Origin: a virus
Virus record (IMG/VR): IMGVR_UViG_3300009509_000706
Coordinates: 1-64,000 of that record
Length of the DNA stretch: 64,000 bases
Strand: one strand, 5' to 3'
In this document: one piece after another, positions 47,714 to 53,844 of the stretch
Position numbering within the stretch: the first letter of the stretch is position 1
Layout: every line of letters begins with the position of its first letter
Translations under genes and position numbers: made by a program
The notes under the pieces: model-generated
What the model was told of the DNA's origin: nothing
The model's input: only the letters and a program-made list of their open reading frames with translations
The model's database searches: none

Positions 47714-47742
47714 ATTATACACCCAAACACAAAATCTGTCAA
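47714..47742 (-). promoter_or_regulatory. Perfect-consensus promoter for the helicase-methyltransferase gene
   Basis: TTGACA (47742-47737), 17-base spacer, TATAAT (47719-47714). The TGA of the -35 is the stop codon of the upstream 50-residue gene. Confidence 0.88.
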
Positions 47743-47891
47743 GCCCCAATCTGTGCTGCATATTCACGGCGCAACGCCTCAAGAATCCTGGTCGCTGTGC
47801 TTGCCCCGCAAGCCTCAACCTCGGACAGTGCGGCCTCAAGCTCTACCAGGTCAAAGTCATCTGGAATGAGCAATGTTAGAATCTCGCCCAT
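47739..47891 (-). CDS. Small helical acidic protein
   Basis: 50 residues: starts MGEILTLLIPDDFDLVELE and ends REYAAQIGA. GGGAG lies 6 bases upstream; ATG overlaps the end of the previous gene's stop region. Its stop codon is the TGA of the next -35 box. Unknown function. Confidence 0.55.
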   Translation of the reverse strand: MGEILTLLIPDDFDLVELEAALSEVEACGASTATRILEALRREYAAQIGA

Positions 47892-47892
47892 A

Positions 47893-48504
47893 TTACTCCC
47901 AATTCACCCAGGCCCTAGTAGCCTCAATAATGGTGTCAATCTGTTTCAGCGCATTACCATTGCACCAAATCTCTAGCCGCCCTTCTTCGTAATAAACAAT
48001 GCCCTTTGCTCTGCCGTCATTGGGCGGCGGCAACTGCGGCTTGTGAATCATCTTGCGTAAAGTGCGAGCCGACAATCCTTCTTGCTCTGCCTTGTCAAGC
48101 CACTCCATTTGCTGTTCTACTGGAAGTGGGGCGACGGCCCGATGGTGGTCAAAGGTCAGAGTTTCCAGCCGCCTTACTTCCGGTGCTACTTTGCGGGCAA
48201 CCCATTGGACATTGGCCGCTGTTCCGCTTGAATAGTCAGAAGCCTCTAGCGCCTGAGTATATGCTTCTCCGAATCTGCCCTGCATATAGTTCAGCAAATC
48301 TCCAATAGCAAGCTGTATAATATTGTGAGCAGCCTTAAGTGTTGTTACAGCATTGTTGCAAGTATCAAAGTCTGGTTTTCCTTCGATTTCAAGGCCAGCC
48401 TTGCCGAAGCGAAAAGGGCCGACGCGGATGAGGTAAGAATCGTTGCTTATAGCAGAATCACTTTTAGATAGTACGATTTCGCCGTTGTTGTCTATGATGT
48501 CCAC
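47893..48504 (-). CDS. Phage protein with predicted DNA-binding helical domain
   Basis: 203 residues. KVAPEVRRLETLTFDHHRAVAPLPVEQQMEWLDKAEQEGLSARTLRKMI (about 108-155) matches a helix-turn-helix-like segment seen in mobile-element proteins (the S-H-H-x-A-V-A...L-x-x-A-x-x-x-G-x-S pattern), reminiscent of ParB-related HTH. The N-terminus is beta-rich. Possible regulator or partition-like protein; uncertain. Confidence 0.55.
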   Translation of the reverse strand: MDIIDNNGEIVLSKSDSAISNDSYLIRVGPFRFGKAGLEIEGKPDFDTCNNAVTTLKAAHNIIQLAIGDLLNYMQGRFGEAYTQALEASDYSSGTAANVQWVARKVAPEVRRLETLTFDHHRAVAPLPVEQQMEWLDKAEQEGLSARTLRKMIHKPQLPPPNDGRAKGIVYYEEGRLEIWCNGNALKQIDTIIEATRAWVNWE

Positions 48505-48518
48505 AATGCAAGCTCCTA

Positions 48519-48902
48519 TTAGTGTTCAAAGTCAAGTTCACAGTTTGGACAAAAACATCCTAGGTCATCGCATTCACACTGTGCACTACATTTAGGACAG
48601 AATACAACTGGTTTTGGCTCAAAATAAGCTCGTTCATAATTAGTGCAATCTGGGCAATCCAATTTACCATCGCACAATTCCAACTTTCGGCCACAAGCAG
48701 AGCAAGATTTCCAGCCTGGATTTTGTCGCCACATTCTGAGCCAATAAGGGGCGACCTGCTCCCATCCTGTTTTTTGGGCCAATGCAAAGCCTAGCCGCAT
48801 CCATCGCTCGGCTTCTGGATTAAATTGTCTATAGGCAGCGATAGCAGCTTCAAGCAATTCTTGCGGCGATGCTTCTTTTAAATCTCGATATTCATCACTC
48901 AT
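48519..48902 (-). CDS. Protein with helical N-terminus and three zinc sites
   Basis: 127 residues from the ATG at 48902. Helices up to about 65, then CSACGRKLELCDGKLDCPDC, FCPKCSAQCEC and FCPNCELDF. It overlaps the resolvase stop by 4 bases (ATGA). Function unknown. Confidence 0.6.
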   Translation of the reverse strand: MSDEYRDLKEASPQELLEAAIAAYRQFNPEAERWMRLGFALAQKTGWEQVAPYWLRMWRQNPGWKSCSACGRKLELCDGKLDCPDCTNYERAYFEPKPVVFCPKCSAQCECDDLGCFCPNCELDFEH

Positions 48903-49384
48903 AGCCAAATCCTTTCACGTTTCAAAAATGCAAGCGCAATACCTATAGCATCTACCTCATCTTTGCCAACCTTGCGCCCAGAGTCGCGGGCTTCATGTCT
49001 TATCCAAGCTATTCCTGATTCCAGATTGTGCTTACTAATTCCAGTTACTTTGACTTCGGCAGGCGTCACATCTACAAATTCAATACCATATTTCTGGCAC
49101 AAGTAGGCCAGTAGATAATAGACGCCGCCTAGCATCCTGTCGGTTTTACGATTGCCATGATCGCCGGTCGGACGTTCAATAATGCAGTACTTGACAATCC
49201 CTCTTTTGGTTATAGTCTTTGCTATGAACCCGTCGAACCATCTACCTATAGCAATGATACGCTCTAGAGCATCACCAGGCTTGACAAATGAACTACTCTC
49301 TAGGTAGACGTTGCCGTTGAACAATGCCCAACCGAATGGGTTTTGTTTCGTTGCAGTTGAAATATCACAACTGAGAATTAGCAT
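48899..49384 (-). CDS. RuvC-like Holliday junction resolvase
   Basis: 161 residues from the ATG at 49384. MLILSCDISTATKQNPFGWAL (acidic strand 1), YCIIERPTG (second acidic residue), VDVTPAEVKVTGI (RuvC/YqgF-type TPAEVK) and KDEVDAIGIALA (C-terminal D-x-x-D-A) match RNase H-fold resolvases. It should cleave branched replication or recombination intermediates before packaging. Confidence 0.75.
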   Translation of the reverse strand: MLILSCDISTATKQNPFGWALFNGNVYLESSSFVKPGDALERIIAIGRWFDGFIAKTITKRGIVKYCIIERPTGDHGNRKTDRMLGGVYYLLAYLCQKYGIEFVDVTPAEVKVTGISKHNLESGIAWIRHEARDSGRKVGKDEVDAIGIALAFLKRERIWL

Positions 49385-49670
49385 ACCAATTCCCAAACTG
49401 TTGTCGCTGGCCGATCTCTACCTCAAGCTCCGATAGCAACCAACCAATATTGCCGTCAAGTTCCTCTAGTCTTTGCAATAGGTGGACAAATAGTTTGCCC
49501 CAATTGCGCTTTGGTACAGCGCCTAGATCGGCAAGGAATTGGTCAATCGTCTTACACATTGCCTGCCGATCTTGGGCAATCGTTCCTTCGTAGCACGTCT
49601 GACACATTGGCTTGCCTGCTTGGCGCGTTGCAGGCTTGCCGCAGTAGATACAAAAAGCATCTAAAGTCAT
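49365..49670 (-). CDS. Zinc-ribbon protein with helical tail
   Basis: 101 residues. FCIYCGKPATRQAGKPMCQTCYEG is a CxxC...CxxC ribbon (7-30), followed by a helical segment (FLADLGAVPKR, LLQRLEELDGNIGWLLSELEVEI). It overlaps the resolvase start by 20 bases. Function unknown. Confidence 0.6.
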   Translation of the reverse strand: MTLDAFCIYCGKPATRQAGKPMCQTCYEGTIAQDRQAMCKTIDQFLADLGAVPKRNWGKLFVHLLQRLEELDGNIGWLLSELEVEIGQRQQFGNWYANSQL

Positions 49671-49915
49671 GTTTCAGCCTCCATTTTCTGTGCAACCCGC
49701 AATGACCGACTGGCCCTAGTTCCATCTGCCAGTGTAGGCCATTCTAGAAGGCCATCCTTTACCATCTTGTCAATAATAAGAAAGGTGCCGGTGAGGTTGA
49801 GGCTGAGGATACGGGCAATGTCCCGGACGGCAGGCCCATAAGAGTGGTCCCTATACCACTCGTTGATAATTAAGACGATTTCATCCTTCCGATCTTTGTT
49901 ATCGTTATCGTTCAT
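49667..49915 (-). CDS. LexA-type winged-helix DNA-binding protein
   Basis: 82 residues. SYGPAVRDIARILSLNLTGTFLIIDKMVKDGLLEWPTLADGTRASRSLRV matches the LexA N-terminal domain: P-x-x-x-x-I-A-x-x-x-x-L, recognition helix and the R-S-L-R-V end. The protease/dimerisation domain is absent. A phage repressor or activator is likely, and it is a second candidate for binding the palindrome or GTTAGAA sites. Confidence 0.7.
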   Translation of the reverse strand: MNDNDNKDRKDEIVLIINEWYRDHSYGPAVRDIARILSLNLTGTFLIIDKMVKDGLLEWPTLADGTRASRSLRVAQKMEAET

Positions 49916-49923
49916 AGCCCCTC

Positions 49924-50028
49924 CTAAAAAGGCATGTCCTCGAAACTTGTCACCGACTTACCAGCGGGCGTGTAACGCATCTCCGGGTCACGTCCCACGT
50001 TGCCTACAATCACTAGCTTTTGATACAT
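49924..50028 (-). CDS. Miniature SSB-like peptide (N-strand plus acidic tip)
   Basis: 34 residues: MYQKLVIVGNVGRDPEMRY, then TPAGKSVTSF, the N-terminal strands of an SSB OB fold, joined directly to EDMPF, the acidic C-terminal tip by which SSBs recruit partner enzymes. About 100 residues of a normal SSB are missing. GGGAGG lies 6 bases upstream of the ATG, and the downstream gene follows, so it appears to be expressed. It could act as a competitor for SSB-binding proteins. Confidence 0.6.
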   Translation of the reverse strand: MYQKLVIVGNVGRDPEMRYTPAGKSVTSFEDMPF

Positions 50029-50041
50029 ATTTCCTCCCTAT

Positions 50042-50434
50042 TTAAGTTTGACCGCACCAGTGCGGCGCTGGCCCCTTCGGGATTTTTCCCTCGTTTCTTT
50101 CCCAAGCCTCTGTTCCTATGGCTTGGGGCCACAGTTTGGCATATTCCCCGCGCACAGTTTTTAGCCATGTGCGGGGGGAATAAACTTTGCCTTTGTACGG
50201 CTTATGAACGTCGCGTTTCCAGGATTGTGTGCTCTTGTCATACTGGAAGCCTAACTGTTTCCATGTTTTGGCTGCCTCGGCATTGTAAAATGCTGAAGGA
50301 ATAACTATCGTATATCCATCCGAGTCTAAGAACGGGCCGCCATCCATGAATCTCTCGGTTGCTTGATAGCTGCTATGTTGCGCCCGCTTTCTAGCAAGAT
50401 ATGTTCGGTCTGTGTCGTCGTCACGCCAGTTCAT
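50042..50434 (-). CDS. Hypothetical protein
   Basis: 130 residues. FNAEAAKTWKQLGFQYDKSTQSWKRDVHKPYKGK (as FYNAEAA...) is the conserved-looking part, resembling short phage domains of the pattern W-x-x-x-G-F-x-W-D-x-x-x-x-x-W. It may bind DNA or a nucleotide. It lies between small zinc proteins and the mini-SSB. No family confirmed. Confidence 0.55.
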   Translation of the reverse strand: MNWRDDDTDRTYLARKRAQHSSYQATERFMDGGPFLDSDGYTIVIPSAFYNAEAAKTWKQLGFQYDKSTQSWKRDVHKPYKGKVYSPRTWLKTVRGEYAKLWPQAIGTEAWERNEGKIPKGPAPHWCGQT

Positions 50435-50643
50435 GGCTTTGCCTGTTCTATCCCGTGATCGTAACCAGCACTATAGCCGCTTTGATAGGCATTATCCTCC
50501 AAGCGTTTTGTGCAGTGTTCACAGGGAGCAACTTCTATAAATGGCATACCGCGTTTTGGCGTTCTACCTTCCTGAACGTTATTGCAAAGCCCTGCGCCGC
50601 ATTCAGCACAGAACACCTCAAAATCCAATTCTAGTGTCGGCAT
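50431..50643 (-). CDS. Zinc-ribbon protein
   Basis: 70 residues from the ATG at 50643. FCAECGAGLCNN and APCEHCTKRL form the ribbon, with a Tyr/Gly-rich tail (YQSGYSAGYDHGIEQAKP). It overlaps the preceding gene by 26 bases and the next by 4. Function unknown. Confidence 0.6.
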   Translation of the reverse strand: MPTLELDFEVFCAECGAGLCNNVQEGRTPKRGMPFIEVAPCEHCTKRLEDNAYQSGYSAGYDHGIEQAKP

Positions 50644-50893
50644 TTTTATCCCAGCCTCGTTCATTATTGATATAATCTTGCTCCTCGCCGTATTCGATAT
50701 ATCCGGTTAGTATATCATGCGTATCGTCACACAAAAGTCTCAATGACTTACCCTCGTGATCACGTAGAAACTCACCAAGACGGGCCATTATTTCTAGCTC
50801 TCCGCTGTAAAAAGTCGTCATCTTCCCCCATCCTTGCCCTACCCACACCTTTTGCTTAGTTTCCTCACATACAAGGCTAAATGTTTGACTCAT
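50618..50893 (-). CDS. Hypothetical protein
   Basis: 91 residues. The segment LEIMARLGEFLRDHEGKSLRLLCDDTHDILTGYIEYGEE suggests an alpha/beta fold. AGGAGT lies upstream. No family recognised. Confidence 0.5.
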   Translation of the reverse strand: MSQTFSLVCEETKQKVWVGQGWGKMTTFYSGELEIMARLGEFLRDHEGKSLRLLCDDTHDILTGYIEYGEEQDYINNERGWDKNADTRIGF

Positions 50894-50896
50894 TCT

Positions 50897-51076
50897 CTAC
50901 TCCTCTAGTCTTATTCCCCATGCTGCGCACTCTGCTTTTATTTCGCGCCACAGCGCAGCAAGTTCCAATACTTGCGCCCGCGTCATCGTGGCAACTATAC
51001 TGCCGTCTGGTTCTCTGTGCCACGTCCCAGCGAATACGGGGCCTTGATAGGCAGGAGGAAATCGTAGAGTGATCAT
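50897..51076 (-). CDS. Small hypothetical protein
   Basis: 59 residues: MITLRFPPAYQGPVFAGTW start, then helical MTRAQVLELAALWREI and AECAAWGIRLEE. It overlaps the upstream gene's stop by 4 bases and ends just before the next start. Function unknown. Confidence 0.55.
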   Translation of the reverse strand: MITLRFPPAYQGPVFAGTWHREPDGSIVATMTRAQVLELAALWREIKAECAAWGIRLEE

Positions 51077-51444
51077 AAATCGGTTAATAATTCTTCTAAT
51101 TTTACAATCTCGTTATCCACTGTTGCCCGCCTGCGTTTCAATTGTTCTAGTTGGTATTCTACAAATAATCGGTCAATCTCATTGGCATGTTGTCTACACC
51201 AGGCAATGATTTCGCGCTGCTTTTCTCTATTGGTTGATAGCCAGTATTCCTCTACCCGCCGACTAATCAATTCGACGATTTCACTGGCAAGCAAGCCGTC
51301 AATTTCTGGCTCATGGTCTTTTGCCCATGCTTCTGACAACTTTTGCCCATTGGGAAGATATAGAATTACGAGCCATTCCTTTTCATTTGAACAAAGATTG
51401 TACCTATCACAATGTTTTGTAACCCTAACTATATTTGTTGTCAC
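51073..51444 (-). CDS. Hypothetical protein
   Basis: 123 residues from a GTG at 51444 (AAAGGAGAAGG upstream). Strand-rich start then long helices (ISRRVEEYWLSTNREKQREIIAWCRQ; LEQLKRRRATVDNEIVKLEELL). Possibly a coiled-coil adaptor. No family recognised. Confidence 0.5.
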   Translation of the reverse strand: MTTNIVRVTKHCDRYNLCSNEKEWLVILYLPNGQKLSEAWAKDHEPEIDGLLASEIVELISRRVEEYWLSTNREKQREIIAWCRQHANEIDRLFVEYQLEQLKRRRATVDNEIVKLEELLTDL

Positions 51445-51466
51445 CTTGCCTTCTCCTTTTTCTGGC

Positions 51467-51763
51467 CTATAGACCAAGCTGACTTTCTAGATACATCAAG
51501 CGGCCTTCAATACCGTGAATATATTCACGGTATTGTTTTGTCCCATCCAGGGCGGCAAGATTACTCAATATCTCTGCGCGCTCATCAAAGATTTTGTAGA
51601 AGGCGCTCAGATTCATGGGGGACTGAAAGCTGCTGACTGCCCGCTCGATATATGCAGAATAATTCTCATCAGAAAGCTCAAGTTCCCTTTTGCGGTTAAT
51701 GAGCCATTCTGTCTGCGCCTCGATCTTTTTGATTCGCCTAGCAGTTTCTTTGTTGGCTGGCAT
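51467..51763 (-). CDS. Coiled-coil protein
   Basis: 98 residues, GGAGAAAAAT upstream. Helical throughout (ETARRIKKIEAQTEWLINRKRELEL; EIHGIEGRLMYLESQLGL type end). No family recognised. Confidence 0.55.
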   Translation of the reverse strand: MPANKETARRIKKIEAQTEWLINRKRELELSDENYSAYIERAVSSFQSPMNLSAFYKIFDERAEILSNLAALDGTKQYREYIHGIEGRLMYLESQLGL

Positions 51764-51773
51764 AATTTTTCTC

Positions 51774-52073
51774 CTATAAACTTGGTAGGCGGGCCAGTAT
51801 TGGATTTTGGGCGGCCTCAGCTAATGGCCCTGTTTGGCAGTTTGCCCGGTTGGTCATTTGCCTATGTGCCTCCCGCCAGATTGCGCGGGCTATATCGTCT
51901 ATGCTGTGTGCATTAGTCATTTTTCCATTTCTCACAAGGAATGCAACCTGCTCCTCGATTTCAAGCCATTTTCTCGTTGAAATCTCTCTAAGCTCTGCAC
52001 TCGTTATGAGCCGCAAAGACGACTTGTCTGTATAGGCTAATAAAAGTTCTTTTTGTTCTTCTTTGCTTATCAT
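51774..52073 (-). CDS. Hypothetical helical protein
   Basis: 99 residues. Helical with EEQKELLLAYTDKSSL and HSIDDIARAIWREAHRQMTN. It is followed by a 10-base gap and the coiled-coil gene. No family recognised. Confidence 0.5.
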   Translation of the reverse strand: MISKEEQKELLLAYTDKSSLRLITSAELREISTRKWLEIEEQVAFLVRNGKMTNAHSIDDIARAIWREAHRQMTNRANCQTGPLAEAAQNPILARLPSL

Positions 52074-52116
52074 CGTTGTGCCTCTTTGTCCAGACGATCT
52101 ATAATTCGCGCCTTAT

Positions 52117-52383
52117 TTATATCCCGCTTGGTTGCGCCGTTGTATCTTGATGGTCGCGCCAGTCGGCGGCTTCTTGCTCGGCTTCTTCAATCGTCGGCCA
52201 CTTTGGGCCTGATGTGCAATGGCAACGGCGCTCCTCAAACTCACCACACCAACTCATACTTGGGCTTGTAACTTGGGGCCATTCCCACCTCAATTCATCA
52301 GAATATGGGCGCGGGGCATACCGCCTGCACTCTCCAAGCCCCTCGTGTAATTCATTGTAGAATCTGCAATTTTGACATTTCAT
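52117..52383 (-). CDS. Cysteine-rich protein of a recurrent phage type
   Basis: 88 residues. CQNCRFYNELHEGLGECRRYAPRP...WPQVTSPSMSWCGEFEER (3-50) matches a recurrent small Cys-rich family (C-x2-C-R-F...G-x-C-R-x-x-P...C-G-x-F/Y), thought to bind metal. AGAGAGGGAAAG upstream. Role unknown. Confidence 0.6.
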   Translation of the reverse strand: MKCQNCRFYNELHEGLGECRRYAPRPYSDELRWEWPQVTSPSMSWCGEFEERRCHCTSGPKWPTIEEAEQEAADWRDHQDTTAQPSGI

Positions 52384-52398
52384 CTTTGCTTTCCCTCT

Positions 52399-52500
52399 CT
52401 ATATTGCCGCCCCGCCGTCAAGCCATACACCCTCTAGTCTGGCCCTCCCCGCTCGATAGAATCTAGTGATGTTCCTTTGCAGGTAAACCTCGCCCGTCAC
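52399..52500 (-). CDS. Possible small protein (weak)
   Basis: 33 codons from a GTG at 52500: VTGEVYLQRNITRFYRAGRA then LEGVWLDGGAAI. It fills the 140-base space between its neighbours, but there is no convincing ribosome binding site. Confidence 0.3.
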   Translation of the reverse strand: MTGEVYLQRNITRFYRAGRARLEGVWLDGGAAI

Positions 52501-52522
52501 GAACGGGGCAGCAATCTATTTT

Positions 52523-52666
52523 TTATCCACAAACCTGCTTTGTAAACCAGGCGTCAAAGCCATCGGCGTTTCCAAAGCTGGCTATCCACTTCGTGCGATA
52601 TTCATTGTATCGTTCCATGAGTTCCCTGAAAAGTTTGGTATCTATCGTATTCGTCTTTGTTAACAT
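52523..52666 (-). CDS. Small hypothetical protein
   Basis: 47 residues, AAGGAAGAAGG 1 base upstream of the ATG region: MLTKTNTIDTKLFRELMERY, then NEYRTKWIASFGNADGFDAW. Helical. It overlaps the previous gene's end by 7 bases. Confidence 0.55.
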   Translation of the reverse strand: MLTKTNTIDTKLFRELMERYNEYRTKWIASFGNADGFDAWFTKQVCG

Positions 52667-52938
52667 CCTTCTTCCTTTCTGGCCTCGTATACTTGCTTGG
52701 CTTTTATATTGCGATAAACTGGCTGGTAATAATCGTCAGCATGACGATATACCAGTGCTGGCAAATCCTGGCAAGCATCAGCGCAAGCCATTGCCTGTTC
52801 TTTATTAAGCCGCCACCCGATGTTCCACCTTGCAATTTTGTTGTAGAAATTTTTTATATCAACGCATACGACGAAATAACGTCCACCCTTTCCAGTTATA
52901 CATTGAGGAATATAATTCGGCTTTATTATCACTGTCAT
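52660..52938 (-). CDS. First gene of the leftward operon, hypothetical
   Basis: 92 residues. GRYFVVCVDIKNFYNKIARWNIGWRLNKEQAMACADACQDLPALVYRHADDYYQPVYR. GAGAAT upstream. First gene behind the leftward promoter, so expressed early and at high level. No family recognised. Confidence 0.6.
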   Translation of the reverse strand: MTVIIKPNYIPQCITGKGGRYFVVCVDIKNFYNKIARWNIGWRLNKEQAMACADACQDLPALVYRHADDYYQPVYRNIKAKQVYEARKEEGC

Positions 52939-52978
52939 TCTCCTTTATTATGCCCCTTTTTATAAACATCTGTTTATC

Positions 52979-53007
52979 ATTATACAGCATTTCGCCAAGT
53001 CTGTCAA
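52979..53007 (-). promoter_or_regulatory. Perfect-consensus leftward promoter of the divergent region
   Basis: TTGACA (53007-53002), 17-base spacer, TATAAT (52984-52979), about 40 bases before the gene at 52938. Confidence 0.88.
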
Positions 53008-53040
53008 GCCTTTTTGCAAGGCTATTACCTTATGCGACAA

Positions 53041-53060
53041 ATTCTAACCATTTCTAACCA
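53041..53060. promoter_or_regulatory. Operator-like direct repeat between divergent promoters
   Basis: ATTCTAACCATTTCTAACCA: the GTTAGAAAT site in reverse orientation, two half-sites 10 bases apart. It lies between the leftward promoter (52979-53007) and the rightward promoter (53071-53099), so one protein could control both. The 52939-53292 gap otherwise holds only promoters and the leader RNA. Confidence 0.65.
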
Positions 53061-53070
53061 AAATGCGCTA

Positions 53071-53099
53071 TTGAATTTCTGGATAGTTTGTGGTATAAT
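53071..53099 (+). promoter_or_regulatory. Rightward promoter of the divergent region
   Basis: TTGAAT (53071-53076), 17-base spacer, TATAAT (53094-53099). Confidence 0.75.
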
Positions 53100-53105
53100 A
53101 TTGGT

Positions 53106-53292
53106 ACGGGCGGTCGCCAGTGTTGAAAGTCGGCTCTCTGCCGTGTAGTATTGCCTCTGCGGGGCCAATACTCTAGACGCTGGCAGGCCGCATTAAAACC
53201 CGCCTGGACGCGGGGGTAAAATAGCGGGTTAATATGGAAACAGGGGGCGGTAACGGCGTCCAGGCATATATTTGAGGGCAGAAGGGGACGAT
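53106..53292 (+). ncRNA. Structured, pseudoknot-capable leader RNA
   Basis: About 187 bases with no plausible gene. Hairpin AGTATTG/CAATACT near 53146-53174. Then AACCCGC (53197-53203) pairs with GCGGGTT (53224-53230), and GCCTGGACGC (53202-53211) with GCGTCCAGGC (53256-53265), an A-B-A'-B' order that gives an H-type pseudoknot (or two exclusive folds). GCCAGTG near 53115 can pair with CGCTGGC near 53178. It lies ahead of a row of tiny genes. Confidence 0.5.
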
Positions 53293-53358
53293 ATGGGAAA
53301 TGGGAATATTGGGGGCCTTGCCCAGATTAGGGGCGGCGGCGAGGTATGTAATGAATAA
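53293..53358 (+). CDS. Possible leader peptide before the zinc protein
   Basis: 21 codons, MGNGNIGGLAQIRGGGEVCN then Glu and stop, with GAAGGGGACG upstream. Its stop overlaps the next ATG, suggesting coupling. Weak. Confidence 0.3.
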   Translation: MGNGNIGGLAQIRGGGEVCNE

Positions 53359-53539
53359 GAAGTGTATCGTATGTGACGGCGATATACTGCTGAGCTCAGG
53401 CTGGTTCGTCAAAGGTTATAGAAAAGGCTGGGTGTGTTCTGACGAATGTTGGGACAAATATCATCAAGATGAGCGAGCGCGCGCAATCCGCATTTCTTGG
53501 TTGGGGTCTGGGTTGGGACGAGGCGCTATCGGCGGATAG
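53351..53539 (+). CDS. Small zinc-binding protein
   Basis: 62 residues from the ATG at 53351. CIVCDGDILLSSGWFVKGYRKGWVCSDECWDKYHQDE gives CxxC...CxxxC with a His, a treble-clef-like site. Basic C-terminal tail. First certain gene after the structured leader. Confidence 0.55.
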   Translation: MNKKCIVCDGDILLSSGWFVKGYRKGWVCSDECWDKYHQDERARAIRISWLGSGLGRGAIGG

Positions 53540-53564
53540 CTAGAGCTAGAAAGGTAAAGTAAAA

Positions 53565-53645
53565 ATGTTCGAGTTTCCGTGTTGGTTTGAGATTCTTGCC
53601 AAATGGATACTGGGGCCACACCTCAATCATTGCTGTATAGAATGA
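53565..53645 (+). CDS. Micropeptide
   Basis: 26 residues: MFEFPCWFEILAKWILGPHL then NHCCIE. GAAAGGTAAAG lies upstream. A second micropeptide with a similar binding site follows. Hydrophobic and possibly membrane-associated. Confidence 0.4.
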   Translation: MFEFPCWFEILAKWILGPHLNHCCIE

Positions 53646-53677
53646 TTTTTGCCCATATAGACTAGAAAGGTCAAAAT

Positions 53678-53743
53678 ATGTATGCTTACGATTGCTTAGA
53701 GGATTTCATTGTGTCAACACTCGGTTGGTCTTGGAGCGGATAG
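53678..53743 (+). CDS. Micropeptide
   Basis: 21 residues: MYAYDCLEDFIVSTLGWSWS then Gly, with GAAAGGTC upstream. Same spacing and signal as the previous micropeptide, which argues for expression of both. Function unknown. Confidence 0.4.
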   Translation: MYAYDCLEDFIVSTLGWSWSG

Positions 53744-53750
53744 GCGTTCT

Positions 53751-53785
53751 GGGCGGGCGCGGTTGGACGGGGCCGCGCCTGGCCC
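53751..53785 (+). terminator. G+C-rich stem-loop
   Basis: GGGC and GGCGCGG arms (53751-53762) pair with CCGCGCC and GCCC (53773-53785). Followed by GTTCATT and the palindrome rather than a T run, so it is a weak terminator or an mRNA-stabilising stem. Confidence 0.45.
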
Positions 53786-53786
53786 G

Positions 53787-53802
53787 TTCATTGCGCAATG
53801 AA
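53787..53802. repeat. 16-bp palindrome, copy 3
   Basis: TTCATTGCGCAATGAA, identical to 25775 and 40124, here 43 bases before the lipoprotein start codon. Confidence 0.75.
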
Positions 53803-53844
53803 AGATAATCTTCACAAGTCTGGCGTTATGAAAGGAAACTTGCA

